Shown here piece by piece: positions 18,258 through 27,472 of a stretch of 64,000 nt of DNA. This DNA is from Rhizobium oryzicola. Lineage in GTDB: Bacteria > Pseudomonadota > Alphaproteobacteria > Rhizobiales > Rhizobiaceae. Every line of letters begins with the position of its first letter. Within the stretch, counting starts at the first letter, position 1. The notes beneath the pieces were generated by a model. It made no database searches and was not told the DNA's origin. It saw only the letters and a list, made by a program, of their open reading frames with translations. The stretch is from assembly GCF_030504645.1 (NCBI RefSeq), contig NZ_JAUKWQ010000003.1, forward strand, positions 558,001 to 622,000. Direction: 5' to 3'. The translations under genes were made by a program, and so were the position numbers.

Positions 18258-20510
18258 TCAGAACCGCTGCGTTAGCGAGATCTTGAAGCTGCGACCGCTT
18301 TCCGAATAGTATTCGCGTGCCTGCGTGGCTGAGTTGGTTCTGACGGTGCTATAGTCGTAATAGGTCTTGTCAAAGACGTTATAGATCCCGGCATTGATGC
18401 GCAGCCCCTTGGCCTGCTCCGGCTCCCACCAGGCGGTCAGATCCACAAGACCGTAGCCCGGCGTCTGGAAGTAGGTGCCGCCCTTGCCGTCATCCTTCTT
18501 GGACTGCGCAACGCCGATCACGTCAACGCCGACACCCCAATGCTCCGTATCGTATCCGAAGCTTGCCACGGCTTTCAGCGGTGCGACCGAGCGGATGAAG
18601 GTGTCGTTGTCGAGATCCTTGCTGCTCAGCGCCGCAAGGCTGCCACCGATACGGAAACCGCTGTCGAAGACCTTATGGCCGGACACTTCGAGACCATAGA
18701 TCTCGGCATCATTGATGTTGCGGAACTGGGTGATGCCGCCCTGGCGGTAGTCGTTGAGGTTGAGGCCGATTGCAGCGGCTTCGGCGGCCGTCAGGCTGCG
18801 GCTGTCGATGAAGTTCTTGTAGCGGTTATAGAAGAGACTAATGCGCCCGCCGAAGCGTTCGTCACCCAGGTTCGCACCGAGTTCAAAGCCGTTGCTCGTC
18901 TCGGATTCAAGATCGCTGTTGCCGATGCGCAGATAGGTCCCGTCGGCGCCAAAGCGGCTGTAGAGTTCGTTGGCGGTCGGCGCACGGAAGCCCATGGCCC
19001 ACTGCGCGTAGATTTCCGTCTGCGGCGCGAGATCATAACCGAGGCGGACCTTCGGCGACACGGCCGTATCCTCGAACGAACCCGGCAGGCTCGGCTTGCT
19101 GGCGTTTCGGGCAAACGCATCCGTCATCTTGGGGTCGTACTGAACCCAGTCGAAACGGAGCCCGGGTGTGAGCTTGAGGCCGGTTGCGCCCAGTTCGATC
19201 GTGTCATCCAGGTAAAGGCCAACGCGATTGCCATCCACCTTCGGCGTATCGGCCTGGTTGGTGTGCAGATTGTTGCAGCCGGATGACGCGCCTGTGTAAA
19301 CTCCGCTCGCAGGCTTGGCCGGGCAATTGTCGGAGCCCGCCGAGTATTGATGCATGCTGAGCGTGGCGAGGTCGAATCCGAATGTGAAGAGATGATTATA
19401 TCCACCCAGTTCGACAGACTTCTGCATGGCGCCGACCAGACCGTAGTCCTGTTCTGATGTGGTGTTCCGCCGCACGATCGGGCCGATGATGCTGGTGGAG
19501 CGGTACCCCGTATAGCCGTCGAGAGCACCGAGCTTCTGGTAATAGAGCGAAGCCCAGGCGTTATCGATGAAACTGTCCTTGCTTTCGCTCTCATACTTGT
19601 AGTCGATCGAGACGCGATCGCGGTCGGCATCTTTCTGGGTGTTGTAATTGCCGGGGCGATAATTGCCTGTGGTGGACTGGTTGGTGCGGGCATCCGTGTC
19701 CCGGTCCTTGCGATAACGCTCCGCCGTCAAGCCGATCGTGTGACCATCCGCCAGTTCCTGGCGCAGCTTGAACAGCAGGTTATGCTCGTTGAAATCCGAG
19801 GGATTGGCCTTGGTGCGGGTGGTGCTATAGCCACCGACACTGCCATTGGTGCTGGTTTCGTGGCCCTTCTTGTAGCTCCCCTGGAAAAGGACGGATGTGC
19901 CGTCGATCTTCGTGGCAACCGCCACGGTACCCTGCCAGCTTCTGTCGCTGCTGTCATAGGTGGTTTTTGCAACCCCGCCCCATGTCTTGCCCTGGCCGAT
20001 GAGATCGGCCGGTTCCAGCGTGCGATAGGCCAGCACGCCACCCAGCGCGCCAGCGCCAGCGCGGCTGGAATCGGCGCCACGCATGACATCGACAGATGAA
20101 AGGGCGCTGAAGTTCACCGTGTCCGAGCCACCGGTGTTCGAACGGGTCGTGTCGCTCAAATAGGGCAGCGGGATGCCGTCGACCGTGGTCAGTACGCGGC
20201 TGCCTTCAAGGCCACGGATATTGACGGCACCCGTCGACCGGTTGAAATTGACGCCGGGCTCCTCGACACGCCCCAGATCCTGAACACTGGTGATCTGCTT
20301 GTTATCCAGCTTTTCGCGACTGACCTGCGTGGCAAGCGGGGTGTCAGTTGCGCCTCCCTTTTGAGCCGAGACCCGATTCCCCTTCACGAGAACCTGCTCC
20401 AGCACAGTCGTATCGTTGGCAGGTTTCTCCTCCGCCTGGGCTGCAAAGGCATATCCAACAGGAATGATGCTGGTGCAGGCGAGAAGAAGACGGACTGTAC
20501 GGCTCGGCAT
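18258..20510 (-). CDS. hmuR: TonB-dependent heme/hemoprotein outer-membrane receptor
   Basis: This 750-residue outer-membrane beta-barrel receptor has a signal peptide (ending near YAFAAQA), an N-terminal plug (NKQITSVQDLGRVEEPGVNF, NIRGLEGSRVLTTVDGIPLP) and a barrel ending in the terminal Phe typical of such proteins (FKISLTQRF). The barrel carries an FRAP motif (FRAPTANELYSRF) followed by an NPDL-like NSDLESE, the combination seen in heme receptors. ATG at 20510 has GAAAGGG upstream; the frame to 20549 is a poorer start. It is convergent with hmuTUV, and its promoter region has a second IRO-box-like site. Confidence 0.9.
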   Translation of the reverse strand: MPSRTVRLLLACTSIIPVGYAFAAQAEEKPANDTTVLEQVLVKGNRVSAQKGGATDTPLATQVSREKLDNKQITSVQDLGRVEEPGVNFNRSTGAVNIRGLEGSRVLTTVDGIPLPYLSDTTRSNTGGSDTVNFSALSSVDVMRGADSSRAGAGALGGVLAYRTLEPADLIGQGKTWGGVAKTTYDSSDRSWQGTVAVATKIDGTSVLFQGSYKKGHETSTNGSVGGYSTTRTKANPSDFNEHNLLFKLRQELADGHTIGLTAERYRKDRDTDARTNQSTTGNYRPGNYNTQKDADRDRVSIDYKYESESKDSFIDNAWASLYYQKLGALDGYTGYRSTSIIGPIVRRNTTSEQDYGLVGAMQKSVELGGYNHLFTFGFDLATLSMHQYSAGSDNCPAKPASGVYTGASSGCNNLHTNQADTPKVDGNRVGLYLDDTIELGATGLKLTPGLRFDWVQYDPKMTDAFARNASKPSLPGSFEDTAVSPKVRLGYDLAPQTEIYAQWAMGFRAPTANELYSRFGADGTYLRIGNSDLESETSNGFELGANLGDERFGGRISLFYNRYKNFIDSRSLTAAEAAAIGLNLNDYRQGGITQFRNINDAEIYGLEVSGHKVFDSGFRIGGSLAALSSKDLDNDTFIRSVAPLKAVASFGYDTEHWGVGVDVIGVAQSKKDDGKGGTYFQTPGYGLVDLTAWWEPEQAKGLRINAGIYNVFDKTYYDYSTVRTNSATQAREYYSESGRSFKISLTQRF

Positions 20511-20613
20511 AAAGGACCCTTTCGGCAAGGCAAGGACGCTCACGGGCACACGTCAGTGCCCGCGCCAGATGCGCGTCGTTGCGGTCAGAAGATGAAATGC
20601 GGCGGCGAGCGCC

Positions 20614-20651
20614 TTATTCCTGTCGAATAAAAAACATGATGATTTTTGTCA
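20614..20651 (-). promoter_or_regulatory. Candidate iron-responsive sites upstream of the heme receptor
   Basis: In this AT-rich stretch, TGA-N9-TCA at 20637-20651 fits a RirA (IRO-box) site. Next to it TTATTC and GAATAA form a 6-bp inverted repeat with 5-nt spacer (20614-20630). Both are about 100-140 bp before the receptor start. The rest of the 314-bp gap (20511-20824) has no supported gene and also carries the control region of the GntR gene. Confidence 0.5.
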
Positions 20652-20790
20652 ACATAATAAGCGCATCACCGACCGCCACATAGGCTTCCTCCAGTTTCAG
20701 CCGATAAATCCAGTTGGGCTTCGTTCATCAATCGTCATAGGCATAACTCTTAGACTTCAGATCTTGGCTTATTGCTCCGCAAACGCTAAA

Positions 20791-20803
20791 CCTATCAGAC
20801 AGG
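20791..20803. promoter_or_regulatory. GntR operator-like site 1
   Basis: CCTATCAGACAGG lies 21 bp before the FadR/GntR-type gene. It resembles the sites at 21586, 22118 and 29335, suggesting autoregulation. It is the most divergent of the four. Confidence 0.45.
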
Positions 20804-20824
20804 CTTTGACGACAAGGGGCAGAC

Positions 20825-21580
20825 ATGACAGCCACGACACATGAGGAGGTTCGGGACGGACGGTCTCTGGCATCCAAGATCAGTGCCGCGCTGAGGCAGG
20901 ACCTGCTTGGCGGCGTTTTTCGCCCTGGAGATCGTTTACCCAGCGAAAGCGAATTGACACGCGAATATTCCGTCAGCCGCACCGTCGTGCGGGAAGCGAT
21001 TGCTATTCTGCGGGCCGATGGGCTGGTCGAGGCGCGCAAGGGCGCGGGCGTTTTTGCGCTCCAGGCGAAGACAGAGCCACAGCGGCCTTTTGACGATCTA
21101 GCCACGCAACGCATTTCCTCCGTCATCGAACTGCTTGAACTGCGAACGGTCTTCGAGGTCGAATCAGCCGGCCTCGCGGCCTCTCGCCGGTCGGCCGCCC
21201 AGATCGAAGCGATTCTGGAAGCCCATGGAAAGGTTGCGCAATGTTTGGCCGAAGGTGCGCCGACACGCGATGCGGATTTCAATCTTCACTTCGCGATTGC
21301 CGAAGCGACCCAGAACCGGCGTTTTCCAGAATTCCTCCAACTCATCCGCCAAGGCATCATTCCGCGCGGCGACCTTCAGGGCTCGCCGCCAGGCTCGCGC
21401 CCCAAGGACTACAACCTGCACCTTCAGGAAGAGCACGGCCTGATCGTTGATGCGATCATTGAAGGCGATGCGGAAACCGCGCGGGCCCATATGCGGTCTC
21501 ACCTGCGGGGCAGTCTGGAGCGCTACAAGGTTTTGCTGCGGTCCCAGACCAGTGCGACGAGCGCTGCAAGGGAAGCCTGA
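20825..21580 (+). CDS. FadR-subfamily GntR transcriptional regulator
   Basis: The 251-residue protein has an N-terminal winged helix (LRQDLLGGVFRPGDRLPSES, then LTREYSVSRTVVREAIAILR) and a C-terminal all-helical FCD ligand-binding domain (LLELRTVFEVESAGLAA through HEEHGLIVDAIIEGD-like EEHGLIVDAI). Members of this group respond to carboxylic acids, sugar acids or amino acids. It is followed on the same strand by a cupin gene and an Opp/Dpp-type transporter. Four similar operator-like sites across this island point to it as the local repressor. Confidence 0.88.
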   Translation: MTATTHEEVRDGRSLASKISAALRQDLLGGVFRPGDRLPSESELTREYSVSRTVVREAIAILRADGLVEARKGAGVFALQAKTEPQRPFDDLATQRISSVIELLELRTVFEVESAGLAASRRSAAQIEAILEAHGKVAQCLAEGAPTRDADFNLHFAIAEATQNRRFPEFLQLIRQGIIPRGDLQGSPPGSRPKDYNLHLQEEHGLIVDAIIEGDAETARAHMRSHLRGSLERYKVLLRSQTSATSAAREA

Positions 21581-21585
21581 TCAAG

Positions 21586-21599
21586 CCTTGTCAGACAGG
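21586..21599. promoter_or_regulatory. GntR operator-like site 2
   Basis: CCTTGTCAGACAGG lies just after the GntR gene and about 50 bp before the cupin start. The palindromic core TTGTC-A-GACA fits the TNGTNNNACNA pattern typical of FadR-type regulators. Confidence 0.55.
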
Positions 21600-21649
21600 A
21601 ATGGCAAGATATATGATGTGATGGTCCATCATCTCATCAGAGGTCTTCC

Positions 21650-21964
21650 ATGTCGCCAACCAGTTTTCCCGCTGCCTATCCCGATCCCGGCGTGACACGC
21701 CGAGTCCTAGCAGAGTCACCCGAGTTGATGGTGGTATCCTTTCAGTTTGAGACAGGGGCGGAAGGAAAGCTTCATCAACACCCTCATGTCCAGTCGACCT
21801 ATGTAGCGCGTGGGAAGTTCCGGTTCTTCCGCGGCAGCGAAACCCATGAACTTAACGTCGGCGACAGCCTCGTCATCCCGGGGAACGTGCAGCATGGCTG
21901 CGAATGCCTGGAAGCCGGCGAATTGATTGATTGCTTTACCCCGAGACGCGACGATTTCCTTTAA
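21650..21964 (+). CDS. Small cupin-domain protein
   Basis: This 104-residue single-domain cupin has both conserved motifs: GAEGKLHQHPHVQSTYVARG (metal-binding His pair and His/Glu region) and a second motif around GDSLVIPGNVQHGCE. Such proteins are often sugar-acid isomerases, KdgF-like pectin-product linearising enzymes or lyases. KdgF-like proteins are of similar size, so a role in opening or isomerising a sugar acid is plausible. An AGAGG ribosome site precedes the ATG. It sits between two GntR operator-like sites. Confidence 0.75.
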   Translation: MSPTSFPAAYPDPGVTRRVLAESPELMVVSFQFETGAEGKLHQHPHVQSTYVARGKFRFFRGSETHELNVGDSLVIPGNVQHGCECLEAGELIDCFTPRRDDFL

Positions 21965-22117
21965 GCCTGTCCAAGAAGATTGAAGCCACAGCTCAGGCGG
22001 CTTCTATGATCCGCCCCCACTGACGCGATCACATTCTCCGCGATTGGACCGCTTTCAACACCCACAGGCAACGGCAGTGGTTGACACCTCGCCACGCCTG
22101 TGACAGGTTCAGGCAAA

Positions 22118-22130
22118 CTTGTCAGACAGG
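22118..22130. promoter_or_regulatory. GntR operator-like site 3
   Basis: CTTGTCAGACAGG, nearly identical to site 2, lies 48 bp before the first permease gene. A related palindrome CCTGTGACAGG lies at 22097-22107. Confidence 0.55.
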
Positions 22131-22177
22131 ACGGGAGCTTGTCGCCGGCATGCATGCCGGACCGTATCGGAGGACCC

Positions 22178-23200
22178 ATGTCATTCAGTCGCTTGCGCCT
22201 TGGCGGTGCGGTCGGTCAGCTCGGTAGCATCATCGTCACGCTGCTGGGCTTGCTGGTGTTGACTTTCTTTATAGGCCGCATGATGCCCGCCGACCCCGTG
22301 CGGGCCATCGTTGGCGAGGATGCAACCCGCGAAACCTACGAACAGGTCTATCACGCACTTGGGCTTGATAGACCTGTCTGGGAGCAATTTGTCTATTACA
22401 TGCGGGATGTGCTGACAGGCAATTTCGGCACATCCATCCGCACGGGCCAGCCGGTCATCCAGGACATCCTCCATGTCATGCCTGCAACGATCGAGCTTGC
22501 GACCTTCGCCATTCTCATCGGCGCCTGCCTCGGCATCCCCATGGGCGTGTTCGCAGCGGTCAACAAGGATCGCTGGCCGGACCACGCAGTGCGCGTATTC
22601 AGCCTGTTCGGCCATTCCATGCCGATTTTCTGGACCGGTATGATCGCGCTCATTGTCTTCTACGCGCATCTCGATCTCGTCGGCGGCAGTGGCCGCATGG
22701 ACCAGTTCTACATCGGCCTCGTGGATGAACGCACCGGTTTCCTGTTGATCGATAGCCTCAGAGCTGGCGAGATGGATGTCTTCTGGTCGGCGCTCAACCA
22801 CCTGATCCTGCCGGCCACACTTCTCGGTTATTCGTCATCCGCCTACATCACCCGCATGACCCGCAGCTTCATGCTGGACCAGTTGGGCCAGGAATATGTG
22901 ACGACAGCCCGTGTAAAAGGCCTGTCGCGCGGCCAGACGATCTGGCTGCACGCCTTCGGCAATATCCGCGTGCAACTCGTCACCATTATCGCGCTGGCCT
23001 ATGGCTCGCTGCTCGAAGGTGCTGTCCTGATCGAAACCGTTTTCGCCTGGCCGGGCTTCGGGTCCTATCTGACCAGCAACCTCATTATTGGCGACATGAA
23101 CGCCGTCATGACTTGCGTGTTGATCATCGGTGTCATCTTCATCGGCCTCAACCTGTTGTCAGACATCCTGTATCGCATCTTTGACCCGAGGACACGCTGA
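22178..23200 (+). CDS. Opp/Dpp-type ABC transporter permease 1
   Basis: This 340-residue inner-membrane permease is of the DppB/OppB class. It has an N-terminal hydrophobic segment, the periplasmic loop with LGLDRPVWEQFVYYMRDVL and GNFGTSIRTGQPV, and the EAA region (EYVTTARVKGLSRGQTIWLHA). ATG at 22178 has GGAGG 4 nt upstream. It overlaps permease 2 by one base (TGATG). Transporters of this class carry peptides but in rhizobia very often oligosaccharides or sugar acids; neighbouring enzymes favour the second here. Confidence 0.88.
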   Translation: MSFSRLRLGGAVGQLGSIIVTLLGLLVLTFFIGRMMPADPVRAIVGEDATRETYEQVYHALGLDRPVWEQFVYYMRDVLTGNFGTSIRTGQPVIQDILHVMPATIELATFAILIGACLGIPMGVFAAVNKDRWPDHAVRVFSLFGHSMPIFWTGMIALIVFYAHLDLVGGSGRMDQFYIGLVDERTGFLLIDSLRAGEMDVFWSALNHLILPATLLGYSSSAYITRMTRSFMLDQLGQEYVTTARVKGLSRGQTIWLHAFGNIRVQLVTIIALAYGSLLEGAVLIETVFAWPGFGSYLTSNLIIGDMNAVMTCVLIIGVIFIGLNLLSDILYRIFDPRTR

Positions 23201-24084
23201 TGAGTGCCGCAGTCGAAACACATACGCTTCCCGGCTGGTTGAACGCGCTCAAGAACATCCTACTCTTCCTTCTGCGCAGCCCAACTTCAGCCTTCGGGCT
23301 GGCGGTTCTCGCCGTGCTGATCCTCTGTGCCCTGTTTGCGCCTCTGATTGCGACACATGACCCGTACGTCCAGGCGCTAGGCAACACGCTGAAACCACCG
23401 GGCAACGGCCATCTGTTCGGCACCGACGAACTGGGCCGCGACATTTTCAGCCGACTGGTCTATGGCGCACGGATCACGCTGACGATCATCTTTCTCGTGT
23501 CGATCATCGTCGGGCCAGTGGGGCTGCTGATCGGAGCCTCTGCCGGCTATCTCGGCGGCAAGTTCGATACGGTGCTGATGCGTATCACGGATATCTTCCT
23601 CTCCTTCCCAAGCCTGATCCTGTCGCTTGCCTTCGTGGCGGCCCTTGGCCCCAGCCTGAACAATGCAATCATTGCCATTGCACTCACTTCCTGGCCGCCG
23701 ATCGCCCGCCTGGCCCGTGCGGAGGCCATGACGTTTCGCAAGGCGGATTATATCGCAGCCGCCCGACTGCAGGGGGCGTCACCGCTCAGGATCATCGTGA
23801 AATCCATCATGCCCATGTGCCTGCCCTCGGTGCTGATCCGCCTGACGCTGAACATGGCAACCGTCATCCTGACCGCCGCCGGCCTTGGGTTTCTGGGCCT
23901 CGGCGCGCAGCCTCCGCTGCCGGAATGGGGCGCCATGATTGCCACCGGCCGTCGCTACATGCTCGACAACTGGTGGCTGGTGACCTTTCCGGGGCTGGCG
24001 ATCCTGACCGTCAGCCTGTCCTTCAACCTACTGGGCGATGGCCTGCGTGACGCGCTCGATCCCAAGCAGATGAACAAGAGGTGA
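23200..24084 (+). CDS. Opp/Dpp-type ABC transporter permease 2
   Basis: This 294-residue partner permease of the DppC/OppC class has the characteristic N-terminal extension, HLFGTDELGRDIFSRLVYG, and the EAA loop (ADYIAAARLQGASPLRIIVK). It overlaps the preceding permease and is followed 3 bp later by the first ATPase gene. Confidence 0.9.
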   Translation: MSAAVETHTLPGWLNALKNILLFLLRSPTSAFGLAVLAVLILCALFAPLIATHDPYVQALGNTLKPPGNGHLFGTDELGRDIFSRLVYGARITLTIIFLVSIIVGPVGLLIGASAGYLGGKFDTVLMRITDIFLSFPSLILSLAFVAALGPSLNNAIIAIALTSWPPIARLARAEAMTFRKADYIAAARLQGASPLRIIVKSIMPMCLPSVLIRLTLNMATVILTAAGLGFLGLGAQPPLPEWGAMIATGRRYMLDNWWLVTFPGLAILTVSLSFNLLGDGLRDALDPKQMNKR

Positions 24085-24087
24085 GGC

Positions 24088-24924
24088 GTGGAAAAGACCA
24101 TTCTTGATGTCCGTAACCTGCGCATCCGCTATGGTGGTGCGTCGACAGATGCGGTTCGCGGCGTAAGCTTCACCCTTGGTCGCGAACGGCTGGGGATCGT
24201 CGGCGAATCCGGCTCCGGCAAATCCACGATCGGGCGGGCGCTCCTGCGGCTTCTGCCGGGCGCAACCATAACAGCCGATAGCTTGCGGTTCGAAGATGTC
24301 GATCTTCTCGCGCTCTCCGAAAAAGAGATGCTGAAGGTGCGCGGGCGTCGCATGTCGATGATCCTGCAGGACCCGAAATTTTCGCTGAATCCCATCCGCC
24401 GCGTCGGCGACCAGGTCGCGGAAACCTATCTGCGCCACTTCAAGTGCAGTCGTGGGGAGGCGCGGGAGAAAGCCATTGCCATGCTGGAGGCCGTGAAGAT
24501 CCGCGACGCGGAGCGGGTCTACGCGCAATATCCGCATGAGATTTCAGGCGGCATGGGTCAGCGTGTGATGATTGCGATGATGCTGCTTGCCGATCCCGAC
24601 CTGGTCATCGCAGATGAGCCCACCTCCGCGCTCGACGTGACGGTGCGCCTGCAGGTCTTGAATATCCTCGACGGGCTGGTGCGTGATCGCGGCATCGGCC
24701 TGATCATGATCAGCCATGACCTCAACCTCGTGCGTAATTTCTGTGATCGTGTCCTCATCATGTATGCCGGCCGCGTGGTGGAAACCCTGCAAGCCTCCGA
24801 ACTGGACAGTGCGCAGCATCCCTACACTCAGGGGCTGCTGGCCGCGCAGCCCCGCATCGGAGGCTCCCGCGCACCGCTTGCCGTTCTCGATCGCAAACCC
24901 GAATGGCTGGAGGAGAAAGCCTGA
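24088..24924 (+). CDS. Opp/Dpp-type ABC transporter ATPase 1 (DppD class)
   Basis: The 278-residue ATPase has Walker A (VGESGSGKSTIGRALL), the family motif MILQDPKFSLNPI, signature (ISGGMGQRVMIAMML) and Walker B (LVIADEPTSALD). GTG is the start codon. The stop codon overlaps the ATG of ATPase 2. Confidence 0.9.
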   Translation: MEKTILDVRNLRIRYGGASTDAVRGVSFTLGRERLGIVGESGSGKSTIGRALLRLLPGATITADSLRFEDVDLLALSEKEMLKVRGRRMSMILQDPKFSLNPIRRVGDQVAETYLRHFKCSRGEAREKAIAMLEAVKIRDAERVYAQYPHEISGGMGQRVMIAMMLLADPDLVIADEPTSALDVTVRLQVLNILDGLVRDRGIGLIMISHDLNLVRNFCDRVLIMYAGRVVETLQASELDSAQHPYTQGLLAAQPRIGGSRAPLAVLDRKPEWLEEKA

Positions 24925-25685
24925 TGTCCGTATCCGTCGAAGTTCGCGATCTTTCCATCACCTTCGGTGAGGGCGCGACGGCTGTGAAGGTTCTGCCGGG
25001 CGTTTCATTCTCAGTGCAGCCGGGCGAATGCTTCGGGCTTGTGGGCGAGTCAGGGTCCGGCAAGTCGACGGTTCTGCGCTGCATGTCGATGCTGACTGAT
25101 TTCTGGAAGGGTGATGTCCTGATCAATGGGCGCTCCGTGCGCGACATGCCTCTCATCGAGCGGTGCCGCACATTGCAGATGGTCTTCCAGGATCCTTACG
25201 GCTCGCTCCACCCGCGCCAATCCGTCCGCACCGTACTGAACGAACCGCTTGTCATCCATAAGCTCGGGGATCGTGAAGAGCGCATGCGGCGTGCCATCAC
25301 CGATGTCGGGCTACCGGTTTCCTTCCTGGACCGCTTTCCGCATCAGCTGTCCGGCGGCCAGCGCCAGCGTGTCGCTATTGCCCGCGCGCTGATCCTCGAA
25401 CCCTCTCTGCTGCTGCTGGATGAACCCACCTCTGCGCTTGATGTTTCGGTGCAGGCGGAAATTCTCAACCTGCTGCAAAGACTGCGGGAGGAGCGTGGCT
25501 TCACCTACATCATGGTGACGCATGACCTCGCGGTCGTCGACCACATGTGCGACCGGTTCGCCGTCATGTTGCGGGGAGAGGTGACGGAAATCCTGCCGCG
25601 TGATGCGATCGACAAAAACCGGGCGACGCATCCTTATGCCCGCCAGTTGATTGCAGCATCCCTGGAATATGAAGGAGCGGCCTGA
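24924..25685 (+). CDS. Opp/Dpp-type ABC transporter ATPase 2 (DppF class)
   Basis: The 253-residue ATPase has Walker A (VGESGSGKSTVLRC), VFQDPYGSLHPR, signature (LSGGQRQRVAIARAL) and Walker B (LLLLDEPTSALD). ATG at 24924 overlaps the previous stop and has GGAGGAG upstream; a GTG-type start at 24903 is less likely. The matching binding protein is not in this operon but lies convergently at 25793-27391. Confidence 0.9.
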   Translation: MSVSVEVRDLSITFGEGATAVKVLPGVSFSVQPGECFGLVGESGSGKSTVLRCMSMLTDFWKGDVLINGRSVRDMPLIERCRTLQMVFQDPYGSLHPRQSVRTVLNEPLVIHKLGDREERMRRAITDVGLPVSFLDRFPHQLSGGQRQRVAIARALILEPSLLLLDEPTSALDVSVQAEILNLLQRLREERGFTYIMVTHDLAVVDHMCDRFAVMLRGEVTEILPRDAIDKNRATHPYARQLIAASLEYEGAA

Positions 25686-25733
25686 GGAGCGTCTCCACGA
25701 AGCGCGCTATCTCAGATCGAAAGCAATATGCAA

Positions 25734-25767
25734 AGAGGGCGCGTGCCCGGCATGGCACGCGCCCTCT
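25734..25767. terminator. Bidirectional terminator between transporter arms
   Basis: A perfect 14-bp GC-rich stem (25734-25747 with 25754-25767) around a 6-nt loop separates the convergent ATPase and binding-protein genes. Confidence 0.75.
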
Positions 25768-25792
25768 TCTGCTTGGGAGCATCAAACCGAGG

Positions 25793-27391
25793 TTATCGCT
25801 TTTTGATGATCACCTCGAAGCGCGACAGCCAGGGGCTGACGATCATACCCTGCACTTCGGCGCGATAGGCAGCCGTGTCCTCAACCTCGGAGAAGGGCTG
25901 GATCGAGGGGACGATCTCATCGATGTAGACCTGAATGTCCTCATACATCTTGGTCTGCTTTGCGACATCCCGCTCAACGAGGGCGGCCTCGATCATCTTG
26001 TTCAGCTTCTCATCGTAGAAACTCGTCCGCCAACCCTGATAATTCGTCAGCTTGGCATCGTCCGAATTGTTCGGATTATAGACCATGGACCGCAGATTAT
26101 TGTCCGGGTGAGGCTGCTGGCCGCCGCCGCCGCGGCCAACCACGAGCTCGAACTTGCGGTCACGCATCGCGCCATAGATCTGGTCACCGGAGCCGCTGAT
26201 CAGGTCTGCCTTGATACCGGCCTGCGCAAGCGTATTCTGGATCGCGGTAGCCGCCTTGAGGAACGGATCTTCCGAGAGAACGCGCAGCGTCGTCTGGAAA
26301 CCGTTGGGATATCCCGCTTCCGCCAGCAAAGCCTTCGCCTTGGGAATATCCAGCGTATAGCCCTGATCCGGCAGTGAGCCCATGAAGCCCGAGCTGAGGG
26401 GGCGCTGATGCAGCTTGCCGTAATAGGGCATGACGGCCTGATCCAACCCCTTGTAATCGATCAGGTATCGGAGCGCTTCACGGACCTTGCGGTTTGCAAA
26501 ACGCTCATCCTTCATGGAGACGGCAAGGTAATAGAAGCCGGAGCCAGGCACCGATTCGATCTTGACGTTCTTGTCGCTTTCCAGCGCTTTCAGATCCGGC
26601 GCCTGCAGCGAATAGGCAACATCGATATCCCCCTTCTCCAGCATCAGACGCTGAGATTGGGATTCGGGCAGGTGGCGCATCAGCACACGACGCATGGAAG
26701 GCTTCTGCCCCCAATAGCCGTCATTGCGGGTGAGGATGATGAATTCGTTCGACTTCCACTGCGTGAGCTTGAACGGGCCGGAACCGGCGGAATTGAGGGT
26801 GAGCCAGGCGCCACCCATGTCCCCATCTTTTTCGTGGCTCATCACCGTCTTACTGTCGATGATGGAGCCTGGACCATTCTGCGCGAGGATCATCAGCAGC
26901 AGATTGGGATCATCGGGATTGGGCAGATTAAGGACGAATGTCTGTTCGTTTTCGACAACGAACAGCTTGTCCGCCGCCTCCAGCTTGAAGCCACGTGTTT
27001 TGAGGAAGGACGATTGCGCCAGGTTGCGCACCAGCAGACGCTTGAGGCTCCAGGCCACATCCTGTGCCGTGACAGGGTTGCCGGAATCGAACTTCACCCC
27101 CTTGCGCAGGTGAAAGCGGATCGACTTGCGGTCCTCGGAGATCTCCCATTTTTCGGCGAGGCGCGGCTTTATCTCCCGCCCCTCCGGCGCCAGCATGACC
27201 AGCGTGTCATACACGTTGTTCAGAACCTGTACCGTTTCGCGCCCGGTGATCGCGGCGGGATCCAGCGTCAGGATATTACTCAGGGTGGTTGCCACCACCA
27301 GCTGGTCCTTCGGGGTATCCGCCAGGACCGGAAGGGGCGAGACGCTGCTGAGGAGCGCGCCCAGTGCCGCTGCTGCTATGAAGTGTTTCAT
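25793..27391 (-). CDS. ABC transporter solute-binding protein, SBP_bac_5 family
   Basis: This 532-residue periplasmic binding protein has a signal peptide ending near SPLPVLADTP. SBP_bac_5 features follow: TLDPAAITGRETVQVLNNVYDTLV, LRKGVKFDSGNPVTAQDVAWSL-type region, and the PYYGKLHQRPLSSGF segment. ATG at 27391 has GGGAGG upstream. It is the third gene of a minus-strand operon with the enolase-superfamily enzyme and SGNH hydrolase, and it is the only candidate partner of the permease/ATPase operon that faces it. One transporter is thus split over two convergent operons. Confidence 0.88.
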   Translation of the reverse strand: MKHFIAAAALGALLSSVSPLPVLADTPKDQLVVATTLSNILTLDPAAITGRETVQVLNNVYDTLVMLAPEGREIKPRLAEKWEISEDRKSIRFHLRKGVKFDSGNPVTAQDVAWSLKRLLVRNLAQSSFLKTRGFKLEAADKLFVVENEQTFVLNLPNPDDPNLLLMILAQNGPGSIIDSKTVMSHEKDGDMGGAWLTLNSAGSGPFKLTQWKSNEFIILTRNDGYWGQKPSMRRVLMRHLPESQSQRLMLEKGDIDVAYSLQAPDLKALESDKNVKIESVPGSGFYYLAVSMKDERFANRKVREALRYLIDYKGLDQAVMPYYGKLHQRPLSSGFMGSLPDQGYTLDIPKAKALLAEAGYPNGFQTTLRVLSEDPFLKAATAIQNTLAQAGIKADLISGSGDQIYGAMRDRKFELVVGRGGGGQQPHPDNNLRSMVYNPNNSDDAKLTNYQGWRTSFYDEKLNKMIEAALVERDVAKQTKMYEDIQVYIDEIVPSIQPFSEVEDTAAYRAEVQGMIVSPWLSRFEVIIKKR

Positions 27392-27472
27392 GTTTCCTCC
27401 CTTTTGGTGCCATCGCAAATGGTCACCTTTGCTGTGCGATCCGGCTGTCTCTCCTCCGTGAGAGCAAGCGGA

